Counted from the stretch's first letter, positions 1 to 9,820 are shown. The stretch: DNA of 64,000 nt from Adineta steineri (GCA_905250115.1 CAJNOI010000073.1:131353-195352), one strand, 5' to 3'. Numbers and translations: made by a program. The notes: generated from the letters alone by a model not told the origin.

Positions 1-561
1 CAACTAAGAATTGGTATGAGTTGAGCTGTATGAATGCCGTCAAGAATAAGTGATTCAAGACAAGCGAATGATGCATCAATAGTAAATTTTGAGAGAAAGA
101 AATTAATAGTGAATACATTCGATAAGCGAAGTGATACGATCCGATCGATGTTAGGAATAACATTAAATTCACAACGATGTTGAAAAATAGATTTTGGCGT
201 AAGTAACATATTAATCTTGAATGAAATAGGTGAATAATTGAGAAGATATTGGAAGCGTTCGTTTAAATTAGCAAACGCTTCATACAAATGGCAACCATCA
301 AGGAATTCGAATATTTCATAGATAAGTTCATTAGAAAGATCTTCTAAGCCAGTGGTTATCAATCTGTGTAACAAACAAAAATTGCGATCATACACTAAAA
401 AAACACTGTCTTAATTAATTACTCTTGTTTGCCATTGTCTATTGATAAAAGAGTAAGAAATAACTGATGCTTAATAAATAAAAAATTAAATGCTTCAACT
501 TACTTGATAATTTCTGCATATTTTCATTCATTGTACAGATAGTGCTCTGAGTTTTACTCAT
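1..561 (-). CDS. F-box protein, 5' part only (runs off the window)
   Basis: Minus-strand gene cut by the left window edge. Exon 1 is 504..561 (ATG at 561). The intron is 344..503 and the second exon runs 1..343 and beyond. The junction AA|A restores the frame into an F-box helix with motif DLSNELIYEIFEFLDG, followed by a region ending in LRR-like text (IVSLRLSNVF, LESLILDGIH). F-box proteins are substrate adaptors of SCF ubiquitin ligases. F-box/LRR proteins of this form are a large family in bdelloids, and a second member lies at 11998..14033. The acceptor at 344-345 was chosen because the one at about 360 gives a stop. The C-terminal part lies outside the window, so substrate and length cannot be judged. 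Confidence 0.7.
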
Positions 562-1276
562 TAGAAAGATAAAAAATCATGATCTGAAAATATAAGTGAG
601 CCAATGGTCTGACATGAATAATCATTAAGACTTTATATACATATAAAAAAGACTAGAGAAAAAATGCACTTATCATAGAAAAAGAAAAACACAAGCATAC
701 AGTTATCGTCCACTGTTATTTGAGTGGATGTATTATATAGAACAGCAAATAATTATTCATCATATGCATATGTGGCTTGCACACGTGGCAACATCAATAC
801 ATATTGTGACTCAAAAGAAGGTGCGCGATGTGTCATCACATCAGTTGAAAATTTTTGAGAAATTTAAATATAATAAACTTCGATTATTTTAGTAAAATAT
901 GTTTGTGTTCTGTGTCGTATAGTATCGTATTTCTATAGACAACTAGCTTTCATAGATGAGAATCAATGTTCATTATGAAAAATTTAACTAGATTAATTCT
1001 ATCATCTGTTAATGAAACCAGCGTGGTGTGGGTGTATGGGCTACGTAAAAATTTCACCCACACCCACAACCACGTCTTTATTATCTGTAGAAATATAATT
1101 TTAAACAAAGAATGTGATTATGGATGATCATTTTTTATATTTTACACATTTTTATTAGAGAGAAAGATTTATTTGAAGTTCCACTTTTGAAAAACGTTTC
1201 TTCTGAATAGAATAAAGAGTAAATGAAAAAGAAAATCAATAAAATCTACAGGGATAAATCTAGTTTTTAAAAAAAT
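562..1276. other. Intergenic, AT-rich, one TGTGGG hairpin
   Basis: No supported coding sequence between the F-box start and the GTPase-like gene. It holds the hairpin at 1022..1074 and otherwise AT-rich unique sequence. Confidence 0.5.
1022..1074. repeat. TGTGGG-type hairpin copy 1
   Basis: G-rich arm 1022-1040 (CGTGGTGTGGGTG...) and C-rich arm 1055-1074 are complementary, with a loop of about 14 nt. Member of the dispersed hairpin family described in the findings. Confidence 0.75.
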
Positions 1277-2383
1277 TCATCGATATTTTTCAACTTTTAT
1301 TTTATATTTATGTTTAAATTTATCAACTTGTATTTGTTTAGATCGTGTATTAAAATAACCCAATCGCGCTACTTGTGATTCATTTAAATATAAATTTGAA
1401 TGTTTTGTTAACGATGCTGATTCATTCGATAAAAGACCAGGAGTATCAAGAAAAATAAATGATTCTGTTTCAGTTTGTTCAATATTTTGTGAAAGATTAT
1501 AAGTACTTCTAGAAGGTTCATTCACCTGATTTCCAAGTAAACAACTGAGTACGGACGACTTCCCAGGACTTGTTGCTCCAACTATCATAATATGTGTTTG
1601 TTTTATTAGATTATTTATCATATATTCAAAATAACCTTTCCAAAAAAAATCATTTTTAAAATCAATTGGAATCATTTGATTATCATCATAAAAATAAATA
1701 TTTGAATCAATTCTATAATTTTGTTTAATATCATTTAGTAAATAAATTGGATGTTTTTTAAAAAATAATGGAAAAACATATTCTTCAAGAATTGTATAGG
1801 TATGATAACGAAATTGTGAACTAAAGATGCTTTTATTTGAAAATATCACCGAAATTAACGAGAATATATATTCAACTTTTTGTAAATCATTGAAATTATG
1901 TTCATTTCTAGTTAGAGAAAGAACAAATCGAGTAGCGGTATTACGAACTTCACAAAGATTTTTTGCTCCATGATATATAAAACGTTTATCTTGATTATTT
2001 AAAGACTTGGATTGATTTAAACAAAGATAATCAAATGATTGAAGGACATCGAAAATATTTTCATTTATTGATAAATCATTCAATAAACTATATGGTTTTT
2101 CATTATTAATTGAATTTAAAATTGGAATTAATAAATTATAACATATTGGATAGTGTAATATGTATTCATTTTTATTATTTTTTATTGACAAAAAATCATC
2201 GTTACGTGATATTAATGTTAAGAGATATGGAATACGATGAACTTCTTCTTCACTTAATTCAATAATTTTATCACAATTTTCAAAACCAAATTTGTACATT
2301 GTTTGGATAAGATCGAGATGTTGAAATAATTCGTTTTTATATGAGAAAATATTTAATCGTGCAAAGGTAAAAGAATAATCCAC
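1277..2383 (-). CDS. GTPase-like protein, short, G4/G5 not seen
   Basis: Single open frame of 368 aa. Residues 1-260 are a mostly helical region I do not recognise. A P-loop follows at 269-277 (GATSPGKSS) and a G3-type DTPG at 313-316, so a dynamin/IRG-like or septin-like G domain begins near residue 263. The frame then ends after about 50 residues in a basic tail (KFKHKYKIKVEKYR). No NKxD (G4) motif is visible, so the G domain is incomplete: a decayed gene, or a missing downstream exon. It lies on the same strand as, and just downstream of, the dynamin-like gene at 2892..5600, but the two show no obvious sequence similarity. Codon use is very AT-rich, like native genes here and unlike that neighbour. 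Confidence 0.45.
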   Translation of the reverse strand: MDYSFTFARLNIFSYKNELFQHLDLIQTMYKFGFENCDKIIELSEEEVHRIPYLLTLISRNDDFLSIKNNKNEYILHYPICYNLLIPILNSINNEKPYSLLNDLSINENIFDVLQSFDYLCLNQSKSLNNQDKRFIYHGAKNLCEVRNTATRFVLSLTRNEHNFNDLQKVEYIFSLISVIFSNKSIFSSQFRYHTYTILEEYVFPLFFKKHPIYLLNDIKQNYRIDSNIYFYDDNQMIPIDFKNDFFWKGYFEYMINNLIKQTHIMIVGATSPGKSSVLSCLLGNQVNEPSRSTYNLSQNIEQTETESFIFLDTPGLLSNESASLTKHSNLYLNESQVARLGYFNTRSKQIQVDKFKHKYKIKVEKYR

Positions 2384-2570
2384 ATGTTTTTACCTTTTCT
2401 TTGTTTGTCAAATAATAAATCAAACTTTCATTATGCTATCAATAATATTTTTATAAAAATTTCGATCTATTATCTTATGTTAATGATGTACACAGATCAA
2501 AATAAAACATTTTTATAAACATATTATTTAATGTAGTAATTCATTCTCAATATATTGACCCAAATCTTTT

Positions 2571-2757
2571 AGAGGGGCGAGGATGTGGATATATCTTATT
2601 TATCTCACCTACATCCATACCCATCCACCCACACCTACCCACACTCACATATACCCACTGTCAAACCCGCCACACCCACACTCACACTCACACTCACACT
2701 CACACTCACACTCACACCCCTGTCCCACCCTAACCCACTCTACACCCACAACCTCAA
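2571..2757. repeat. C-rich TGTGGG-type repeat with CACACT microsatellite
   Basis: A short G-rich arm (2571-2590) is followed by an unusually long C-rich arm of CCCACAC/CCCATCC words and a perfect run of ACTCAC hexamers at about 2677-2717. It ends in ACCTCAAG like other family members. Replication slippage seems to have expanded the C arm. Confidence 0.7.
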
Positions 2758-2891
2758 GTGAAACGCGAAATTAAAGAAACATTTTTAATGAAGAGTGGAT
2801 CGTTATCAGTCTAGGATAAAATGAGTCCTTTTAACGAGCGCCATTTGTGATTATACGTGTTCTGTAGAGAGTCGGCGACGTTTGGATTGGG

Positions 2892-5600
2892 CTACTCGTC
2901 TGTTTGTTCTTCTTTAAGCCACTTTTCTCTTATACTGCTTTTTACCGTTTTAAAGTCTTCTTTAAACATGTTGATATCTAAGAGAAGTGAATCTAACTTT
3001 GACATGAATTGTTGTTGGCTTTCTACCGTTTTACTCTTGTCTTCCACGCAAAGCTTCACTTCATTCAAATACATCTCTAGACCTTTTTGCAATCTTACAA
3101 AATGAGCTTCTAATTGCTGTTGCATCGCTTTTTTTACGCGCTCGAAAATATTGTCTTGAATTGTCGTCATATTCTTTTGTAGGATATTTAGACAGTTGTT
3201 CTTTAGTTCTTCTCGACGAACGTAGTGTTTTGTGGCCTTTTCGATAGTTTCAGTGTTTGTTGCATCATATTCGAACGGCCAGTATCCAAAAAGTGGGCGA
3301 TATCGAGCAACTGGGGAGACTCTCAATGAATCGACGTCGTCTATCTCAGAACAAAACCTTTTAGGAATAATCCGCGTTATTCGAAAGAAGTTGTTAAAGC
3401 GGTCATTCATTCTCTCTTGTATGACCGATAAGTCTTTTTGAAGTTGCAAAAACAACTTGTCAGACGTGTTCTCACACAATTCACTAATTTCTTTGGATAT
3501 TGTGTCATAATAATCCCGAGAAATATCATTGGCCGCTTTCTGTACTCGATCAATGAATTCCTTCGCTTGTGCCTCTGTCTCAAATCGAGCTTCATCGTTA
3601 GTAAAAACAGCTGCATATATTCGGGCCATCTTGTGAGAAACGGTTTTCGCTGTTTGAACGAATTTACTGTCATTTGGTTCTATGGTGGCGCTGGGATCAG
3701 TCACTATGTGACCATGGTCTTGAGCAAAACGTCCGGCAATTTGAACACTACCGAAAGTAGCGGCCCCTACGACTGCTGCAACTGCGCCACATGTTGGTCC
3801 CAACATTAGACTAGCAGCCGCCACTGCTCCGCTGCTTACAAAACCAACCACTAGTCCCCCCGCAAACAGCTGTTCGCGCACCTTATCTCGCCACATAGAT
3901 GGATCCATCCATATCGTATTTCTTTCATCAAATAATAGTTCAACTTTATTGTTCGCTTGCGATGTATGTATCTTGAGGATCTTGTCTAACTGTGTACGAA
4001 AATTTGATAAAATCTCTGACTTTCTTTCATCATAAGTTGTTTTTAATTCTGACATCTTTGCTATCTCGCTCTGTAGCGATAATCTTTCTTGATTCACTTT
4101 TTCTGTGTCCAGCTTCAGGCCGTTTTGACGCACCCAAATTGTATCACTTAGAAATTTTGGCACCTGTATACATGTATCAATAGCAGAGCTGAAGCAACGG
4201 TGCAAAACTTGCTTCCTCACGGTTTCGATGCCTTTGCCGAGAAATTCGTCTATACCCGATTCTTCGTACAATTCTTTCGCAGTTTCGATAAGATCTGTCA
4301 CCGTGATTTTGTCTTTTTTTTTCTTCCATTGAGATGGAAAAGCTTCTCGTAGCATATCCAAAGTACTCTCTTTTTGGCAAATGTTGCTATGATCACTCAC
4401 CTTTTCAAAGTCAGCGAGAAATCGACGTGCTCGTAAAGCATGAATTGCCTTAAGCTCGAAAATGCGGTTTTCAGGAATTTTGTACCGCATGGCAATATGA
4501 CTTCTCACTTCCTCCTCAGTCATGTCACCACTTCGGCGTTGATCAACTTTATTCACCAGCGCGTAAATGGCATCATTGTTTCCCTTTACCTTATGAATAT
4601 TGTCAATTTTTTTTGCAATATCATTGTCAGTATCTGTGTTTAATGTTGTGTAATTAAATGTGACAAGAACTATATCAGCTTTTGCCAGTTCATGATGCAC
4701 AACATGATGTAACACATTCGAAGCGCTAGCTTCATTCGGGCCAGGCGTATCAACTAATAGCAGCTGACATGATTCCGAATGTACCAAGGGTAATGATGAA
4801 TCTGCTGTATTGGAAGATGAAGCAGCACGTAATGGTTTATATAAAACTTCTAGTCTAGGAATACTGTCACTTAATTTAGCCAAAATATCATCACCATCGA
4901 GTTGTTGGTCCAATGTAGCTGGCAGTAATACTCCAGTAGTATCCATAGTGCTTTCGAACTGTTCTAATTGTTGAGGAACAGATGCCTCCACATTCACTGG
5001 CTTGATGAGAATGTAAATACGTATTAGATCATTGAGATAGGTGAGTGTTTTTCGAATATCGTTTTCGTCTTCTTGTTTCCAGCTAAAAAACAAATTGTTA
5101 TCCTTCTCACATATTTCTTTTGCTAATGTCATTAAGTTCACATTTCCATGAAATAGTCTGCTAAAATCTTTGTCGTCAGGTTGCTTGTGGGCGTATGAGT
5201 TCAGCTCAATTTTGGTTTCCTGCTGTAGACAATGTATAGCTTTACGATTTTCCGAAGTAAGTATGAGATGTGGGGTATCATTTACACCTTCCTTAGCTTG
5301 TTTGAGTACTACTTCCGTCGGCAACACTGTCATAGCATCATTTCGCGATGGTAAACACTCTCTTCCAATGAGAGCGTTGATGATAGTTGATTTTCCTGCT
5401 TTCATAGGTGCAACTATTGTCATACGGATTTGCAGTTCAGTAACATCATTGATTTTTCGTTTCAGAATTGCCATATAATTGGCTAATTGACTCGTCTGTG
5501 CACTATTAAAGAGTTCTTTGTTTGATTTATCCACTAATGCACGACATTTTTCCAAATGGCTTTTCAGCTTTTCCTGTGCTTCTTTAGTATCAGCTACCAT
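2892..5600 (-). CDS. Dynamin-like large GTPase, bacterial-type features, intronless
   Basis: Open frame of 902 aa from ATG at 5600. G1 APMKAGKST is at 64-72, a G2-like Thr (MTVLPTEVV) at 90-98, G3 DTPG at 284-287 and G4 NKVD at 350-353. A long helical region follows, then a hydrophobic Gly/Ala-rich segment at about 578-622 that could enter membrane like the paddle of bacterial dynamin-like proteins, then C-terminal coiled helices (about 650-890). Such proteins bind and remodel membranes using GTP. No intron is needed, whereas most neighbours have many, and third-codon-position G/C is visibly higher than in adjacent genes. The layout recalls bacterial dynamin-like proteins more than classical eukaryotic dynamins (no PH or PRD domain seen). 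Horizontal acquisition is an inference. A metazoan mitofusin or Mx gene seems less likely. Confidence 0.75.
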   Translation of the reverse strand: MVADTKEAQEKLKSHLEKCRALVDKSNKELFNSAQTSQLANYMAILKRKINDVTELQIRMTIVAPMKAGKSTIINALIGRECLPSRNDAMTVLPTEVVLKQAKEGVNDTPHLILTSENRKAIHCLQQETKIELNSYAHKQPDDKDFSRLFHGNVNLMTLAKEICEKDNNLFFSWKQEDENDIRKTLTYLNDLIRIYILIKPVNVEASVPQQLEQFESTMDTTGVLLPATLDQQLDGDDILAKLSDSIPRLEVLYKPLRAASSSNTADSSLPLVHSESCQLLLVDTPGPNEASASNVLHHVVHHELAKADIVLVTFNYTTLNTDTDNDIAKKIDNIHKVKGNNDAIYALVNKVDQRRSGDMTEEEVRSHIAMRYKIPENRIFELKAIHALRARRFLADFEKVSDHSNICQKESTLDMLREAFPSQWKKKKDKITVTDLIETAKELYEESGIDEFLGKGIETVRKQVLHRCFSSAIDTCIQVPKFLSDTIWVRQNGLKLDTEKVNQERLSLQSEIAKMSELKTTYDERKSEILSNFRTQLDKILKIHTSQANNKVELLFDERNTIWMDPSMWRDKVREQLFAGGLVVGFVSSGAVAAASLMLGPTCGAVAAVVGAATFGSVQIAGRFAQDHGHIVTDPSATIEPNDSKFVQTAKTVSHKMARIYAAVFTNDEARFETEAQAKEFIDRVQKAANDISRDYYDTISKEISELCENTSDKLFLQLQKDLSVIQERMNDRFNNFFRITRIIPKRFCSEIDDVDSLRVSPVARYRPLFGYWPFEYDATNTETIEKATKHYVRREELKNNCLNILQKNMTTIQDNIFERVKKAMQQQLEAHFVRLQKGLEMYLNEVKLCVEDKSKTVESQQQFMSKLDSLLLDINMFKEDFKTVKSSIREKWLKEEQTDE

Positions 5601-5723
5601 GTCAATATACTAAATCCTGTAGCTGTTGAGTGAATGAAACTGAAACAGGTTATTAGCAATACAAAAGGAAAATGCAGTTCACAATCTGCATTGTTCATCT
5701 AGGGGAAGCGTGTGTGTGTGACT

Positions 5724-5806
5724 CTTGAGGGTGTGAGCGTGAGCGCGCGTGTGGCTGTGGGTTTATCTTTTCTTCGACCACCCATAACCACACCTACACC
5801 CTTCAA
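5724..5806. repeat. TGTGGG-type hairpin copy
   Basis: The left arm begins CTTGAGGGTGTG and continues G-rich to 5761. The right arm CCACCCATAACC...CACCCTTCAA ends at 5806. Preceded by a GTGTGTGTGTG run at 5709-5720. Confidence 0.75.
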
Positions 5807-5915
5807 TCATCAGTCTGATGATGTATTCGGGATGATCCCAAAAACCTGCGACGTGATCCGTACCGAATATAGGCAAAGATTTTCAAACTCGAAAATTAAG
5901 TAATGTTCGATAAGA

Positions 5916-6231
5916 CCATGCGCACTTCGATGAAGTAGTGATACGTCTTTCACATACGTTAGTTAGTTCTCGTCCTCACTTCTAATTTCAAAATAACCGA
6001 CCATTCGGATTCTTCAGATATTAGTATTTTTAGTCTGCAAGCTAACGCATGTTTAACTTCTTTCACTAACAGCTTTTCCAAAATCGACCTCCCTACGCAG
6101 CACTATTGCGAAGTCAACGGCATTTGGATTGAAGTGAATCTAGATCCACACGATATTGGTATGGTGCAGAACGGAGGTTTCTTTGATTTCGATGAAAGTC
6201 CTGCTGATTCGTCGAAGCGAATGTTTCTATG
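5916..6231 (+). pseudogene. Orphan open frame without start codon
   Basis: A plus-strand frame stays open for about 105 codons and ends at TGA 6231, but no ATG occurs until close to its end. Readable text includes HYCEVNGIWIEVNLDPHDIG and FFDFDESPADSS. It may be a last exon or a gene fragment. I do not recognise the family, and no upstream exon was found. Confidence 0.25.
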
Positions 6232-6246
6232 ATTTATAATTAGGGC

Positions 6247-6519
6247 TTAGTGGAACTGTCGCGATATCTGTCTTTTCCCAAACCCGATATCAATTCTGTC
6301 AGGATCGGGATAAAAGAACTTGATCTGTCGAATGCTGTTCATGATACGGTGTTCTAATATACATTCATGACACTCTTGTTCTAGTATTTCATTACTAGTG
6401 AAAATTCCTCTTAATTCTTTATGGCTACGGGTGTCCCAAAAAGTTACATTTTCCCGTAGCGTGTACGGCATTTTCCGAATATATGGTCGCAAAGGGTTAA
6501 CCACGCCGCATACTTCGGT
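6247..6519 (-). pseudogene. Orphan reading frame truncated by a hAT insertion
   Basis: About 90 codons read on the minus strand (for example RPYIRKMPYTLRENVTFWDT) and stop at 6247. The 5' end coincides with the left terminus of the hAT element at 6520, so the element probably inserted into an older gene or element. No clean continuation could be read beyond 7226 on the other side, because stops appear. Family not recognised. Confidence 0.25.
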
Positions 6520-7218
6520 CACTGTTGAGTTCGTAAGTAGGTGATCTATAAATCAATACAAATAAATCGATTTATAAATCATAAATTTTTCAACCGAAAA
6601 TTTAAAGTAGTTATAAATATTTTTGGTATTTATGAATCGGGTCCATTTATAAATCTGTTTTTGATTTATAAATACTTGAAAGATTTATAAATATCGAATT
6701 GATTTATAAATCCGATCCATTTACAAATATACGAACGATTTATAAATATATGAACGGTTTATAAATATCTACCTGATTTATAAATATCAACCTGATTTAT
6801 AAATATCTACTTGATTTATAAATATATGGCCGATTTATAAATATCAACCTGACTTATAAATATAACTCGATTATAAACGAATATTGGATAAATAAGTGCG
6901 AGTATATTATATAAGCACCTGACCAGTTTACGAATTTTGAACTGATTGATAAACAAAAGTGATTAAATTATCTTTATCATTTTAACTTGAACTATGAGTA
7001 TATAACATCCTCGTGGTGGAATACAATTTTACCAAATTTAAAAGCACTATTGTTACGAATTTCTAGTAGACATTTAGACAGCTTCGAATTTCTAGACTTA
7101 TCAATTTACCAATTTCGACCCTATTTATAAACCTCGACCACATTTATAAACATTTTAAATTTTTTTAGATTTCTGATAAATTTAAATTTTTATCAAAATC
7201 ATTTTAAACTCAACAGTG
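6520..7218. mobile_element. Non-autonomous hAT-type element (699 bp) with 8-bp TSD
   Basis: Terminal inverted repeats CACTGTTGAGTT (6520-6531) and AACTCAACAGTG (7207-7218) are perfect over 12 bp. They are flanked by identical 8-bp duplications ACTTCGGT at 6512-6519 and 7219-7226. An 8-bp TSD with CA...TG termini is the hAT superfamily signature. The interior is extremely AT-rich with no transposase frame and is filled with ATTTATAAAT tandem units (6660-6890). It must be mobilised in trans. Confidence 0.85.
6660..6890. repeat. Minisatellite of about 19-bp ATTTATAAAT units
   Basis: Roughly twelve imperfect units of the form GATTTATAAATATCAACCT follow each other inside the hAT element. The core ATTTATAAAT is itself palindromic. 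More diverged copies occur at 6540-6650 and near 7130. Confidence 0.8.
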
Positions 7219-7226
7219 ACTTCGGT

Positions 7227-7643
7227 ACTCCGGTGTGTTCATGCTATCATAATGAGATTCTATCTAATGGGAGAAAGTGGGTCTCAAAATTCGGCCTGAA
7301 CCCATCACATCCTAAACGAAAGAGATAAGCTGTATTATTTCACCTATAAATCCGTGAAAATAGAGTCAAATACCTAATAGCTCAGTGCCAGAGTGCTCAG
7401 CGCGGCAAGCGTTTGCAAGTCCTGAACGTTCTGATGAATTTCTATATGTTTCATCAAGGCAGGTGTGCAGATCTCGCGGATATATTCACCGAAAATAGCG
7501 CTGAATCGGGGTTTAAAACAGCTCTGGGCCTGGCGCTCTTACAGATCGAAGTGGAGGGTGAAACAAACTAGTATATCTTGTAGAGCAAGTGTCACTCTAT
7601 CGAATTCCTGCTTCCTGATACGATTTTTGATTTACGCTCCGCC
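7227..7643. other. Unrecognised spacer between two hAT elements
   Basis: GC-richer than the surroundings with short open frames only (for example 7465-7643 plus). It may be an older decayed element into which both hAT elements inserted. No family recognised. Confidence 0.35.
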
Positions 7644-7651
7644 ACCTATAT

Positions 7652-8335
7652 CAGTGGCGTAGCCAGGATTTTTAGACCAATGGGCAAACTTCTAGTAACT
7701 CGAAAAATTCGATGGGCAAAATGGGCAAGATTTTTATTGATGGGCCAAAAATTTTTAGCCGAGTAAAGTACTGACAACGTATAAAAAGCAGAAAAAGAAG
7801 GAAATGAGAGTCTTATAATTAAGAACATGCATTAAACTTAGACTCAGATCTTAAGCCCAAGTTAAGTGCATTTTAACTCTCTTAATAACTTTGTTTATAA
7901 CATTTATGTTTCAAACTCAAACATCACGATCAGACTGACGAGAACTTATTTGTGTATATAATTTCAACATAAAGGGTTGTCGTGAAGTGTTAAATATTCG
8001 AGGCAGTCGAAAAATTTCTCAAAAAGTTCTCAAACTTCTATAAACTATCGAAATTTTAAAAATTTTGGACGATTTTTGTGAGTTTTTAACGACTTTTTTG
8101 AAAACTTTTCCAAAATTTATATAAATTATCGAAATTTTTGCGAAGATTTCTAGAAATTTTTAAAGACATTTTCGAAAATTTGTTCAAAATTTTTCGAAAT
8201 CTCTTAATAGTTTTTAAAAAGTATGAAGAAGTAAAATTTCAATGGGCAAAGGCTAATTATTAAAAATTACAATGGGCAAATCTCCAAATGCAATGGGCAA
8301 TTGCCCATTTGCCCCCCCCCCTGGCTACGCCACTG
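7652..8335. mobile_element. Non-autonomous hAT-type element (684 bp) with 8-bp TSD
   Basis: Terminal inverted repeats CAGTGGCGTAGCCAGG (7652-7667) and CCTGGCTACGCCACTG (8320-8335) match perfectly over 16 bp. The flanking duplications are ACCTATAT at 7644-7651 and 8336-8343. Subterminal ATGGGCAAA words recur near both ends (about 7678, 7713, 7723, 7739; 8241, 8271, 8291 and inverted at 8301), which fits hAT transposase binding sites. No transposase frame is present. A C homopolymer of ten adjoins the right terminus. Confidence 0.87.
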
Positions 8336-8343
8336 ACCTATAT

Positions 8344-8925
8344 GGCATGTAATGAGCAGATAGGCTCATGAAATTTTTTTAGACTCTATGAATTCCGATG
8401 CATCTTGATGAGAGCAATTCGAATATTTTATTGATTTCAAAATTTCAGCGAGTTATGGTAGAGTTTGATCGACTACAAGGCAGAATACTACCCTCATTTT
8501 TTTGCGACAAAAAGGCGAATAATCGCAAGACCTCTTCTCACTATGTATCCGCTATCCTGGTCAAAATAAGGTATAATTGAAAAACGATTTTTAGCAAAAT
8601 GATCAGCGAAAGAAGTTCTACAAACTCTGAAAGCTTTAGCGACATCGGAGATAGTCATCGGATAGACCTGGCGACACTCTATGTGCACATCCAATTACCG
8701 CAAAGTAATGACTATCACGAATGCTGTAGCTTAATCTGCGTAATTCATCGAACTGACTCATGAAGAAGACAAGAAACTCATATTGTTCAGTACGAGGTAC
8801 AGTACCTCGGTGCAAAGTGTGGCGTTACAATAAATGCCAGTTGTACTTGTACTGACTGTACTGATACTCGTCCGATGCCTGCTCATTACGAAATGCTGAA
8901 GTCATCTAAATGGATCTATGTCTGA
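8344..8925. other. Unrecognised spacer, possible old element
   Basis: A 66-codon minus-strand frame at 8494-8694 (text PMTISDVAKAFRVCRTSF) has no recognisable homology and no partner exons. A palindromic word GTACGAGGTACAGTACCTCG lies near 8791. Otherwise nothing supported. Confidence 0.3.
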
Positions 8926-9079
8926 TCGCCAATACTGATTTTCGCCAATGGTACATTCGGCAACTGGCGAAATTCCGAGAACATTCGCCAATTTGGCGAA
9001 TTGCTAGTATGAAATTCGCCAATATATAATATGGTTCCTATTATCTTGTTCGCTAATTGGCGAATTACTGAATTGGCGA
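8926..9079. repeat. Foldback repeat built of TTCGCCAAT motifs
   Basis: The word TCGCCAAT/ATTGGCGA occurs at least seven times in both orientations in about 150 bp. The left end (TCGCCAATACTGATTTTCGCC) pairs with the right end (GGCGAATTACTGAATTGGCGA). The central TTCGCCAATTTGGCGAA is a near-perfect palindrome. Confidence 0.7.
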
Positions 9080-9795
9080 AGAGATTTTATACCCATCTAA
9101 ATATAAAACTAAAAAGTCTCCCAATCGGAAAAGTAAATTTATCTTTCTCATTTGCATCACTTATCCCAACAGGTGAATAGTATTAGAAAGACTGATTCAA
9201 GGCCTATACTAAGCCAACAATTCATTTTTTAACTCCAAGAAGATCAAAAATAAGAATTCCCAAAGAAATTGAACCGAATCTTAAAATCGGTTTCGCTTGA
9301 CTACAAATATGTACAAAACTGCACAATGATCCTGTGTTCTCATGATTGTATCTAACTTTTACTTTCGTCCTTCGTTCATCTATCTCGTGCAATATTGCTA
9401 ATACTTGAACTGCTGGCTAAATAGAATTGAACTAATTATTTTTGAGAGCCGTAAAGTGACACTCAAAGACTAATTCATGTCATTGCACACGCAAATTACA
9501 GAATACGACATACTTGTGAAGTGTAATGCACCAACGTTCGTGAGAAGAATAATTTGAAAGTGAAATTTGACGAAATGAAATCAAGGTTGATACAGACATT
9601 TTGTTTGCCTTGCAAGAAAACTGATAAGCAACAGAAGATTCTGATGCAACGTGTATAAAAAAAGAAAAGAGAAAAAACCCATTAATCAGTTCTTATCAAA
9701 CTTTCACCGTAGAGTTTCTTCCAAATAACACTTGAAATGCAAATACGAGAATCAAATTTTTGAATCTTCCCCATCGTAGGTGTCAGTGATTCTTC

Positions 9796-9820
9796 GGATG
9801 TGGGTGTGGGCATCGGCGGG
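9796..9820. repeat. TGTGGG-type repeat, G-rich half only
   Basis: GGATGTGGGTGTGGGCATCG without a matching C-rich arm nearby. Looks like a half-copy of the hairpin family. Confidence 0.55.

Larger units (their letters stand above)
5601..6519. other. Intergenic with one hairpin and decayed reading frames
   Basis: Holds the hairpin at 5724..5806 and two orphan open frames (about 5916-6231 plus, 6247-6519 minus) described separately. Base composition is more balanced than in the surrounding AT-rich spacers. Confidence 0.45.

Noticed and set aside
344..360. ACACAG at about 360 as the acceptor of the partial F-box gene
   Set aside because: Creates a stop in the only frame that encodes the F-box; the TTAG at 344-347 keeps the frame.
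2583..2774. Plus-strand 63-codon open frame of His/Thr/Pro repeats
   Set aside because: It is the translated C-rich repeat and ACTCAC microsatellite, with no gene context.
3438..3809. Plus-strand 123-codon open frame
   Set aside because: Antisense shadow of the dynamin-like gene, which has clear GTPase motifs in its own frame.
6660..6890. Regularly spaced ATTTATAAAT repeats resembling a CRISPR array
   Set aside because: Eukaryotic context, spacers not unique, units diverge gradually, and the array lies inside a hAT element with TIRs and TSD.
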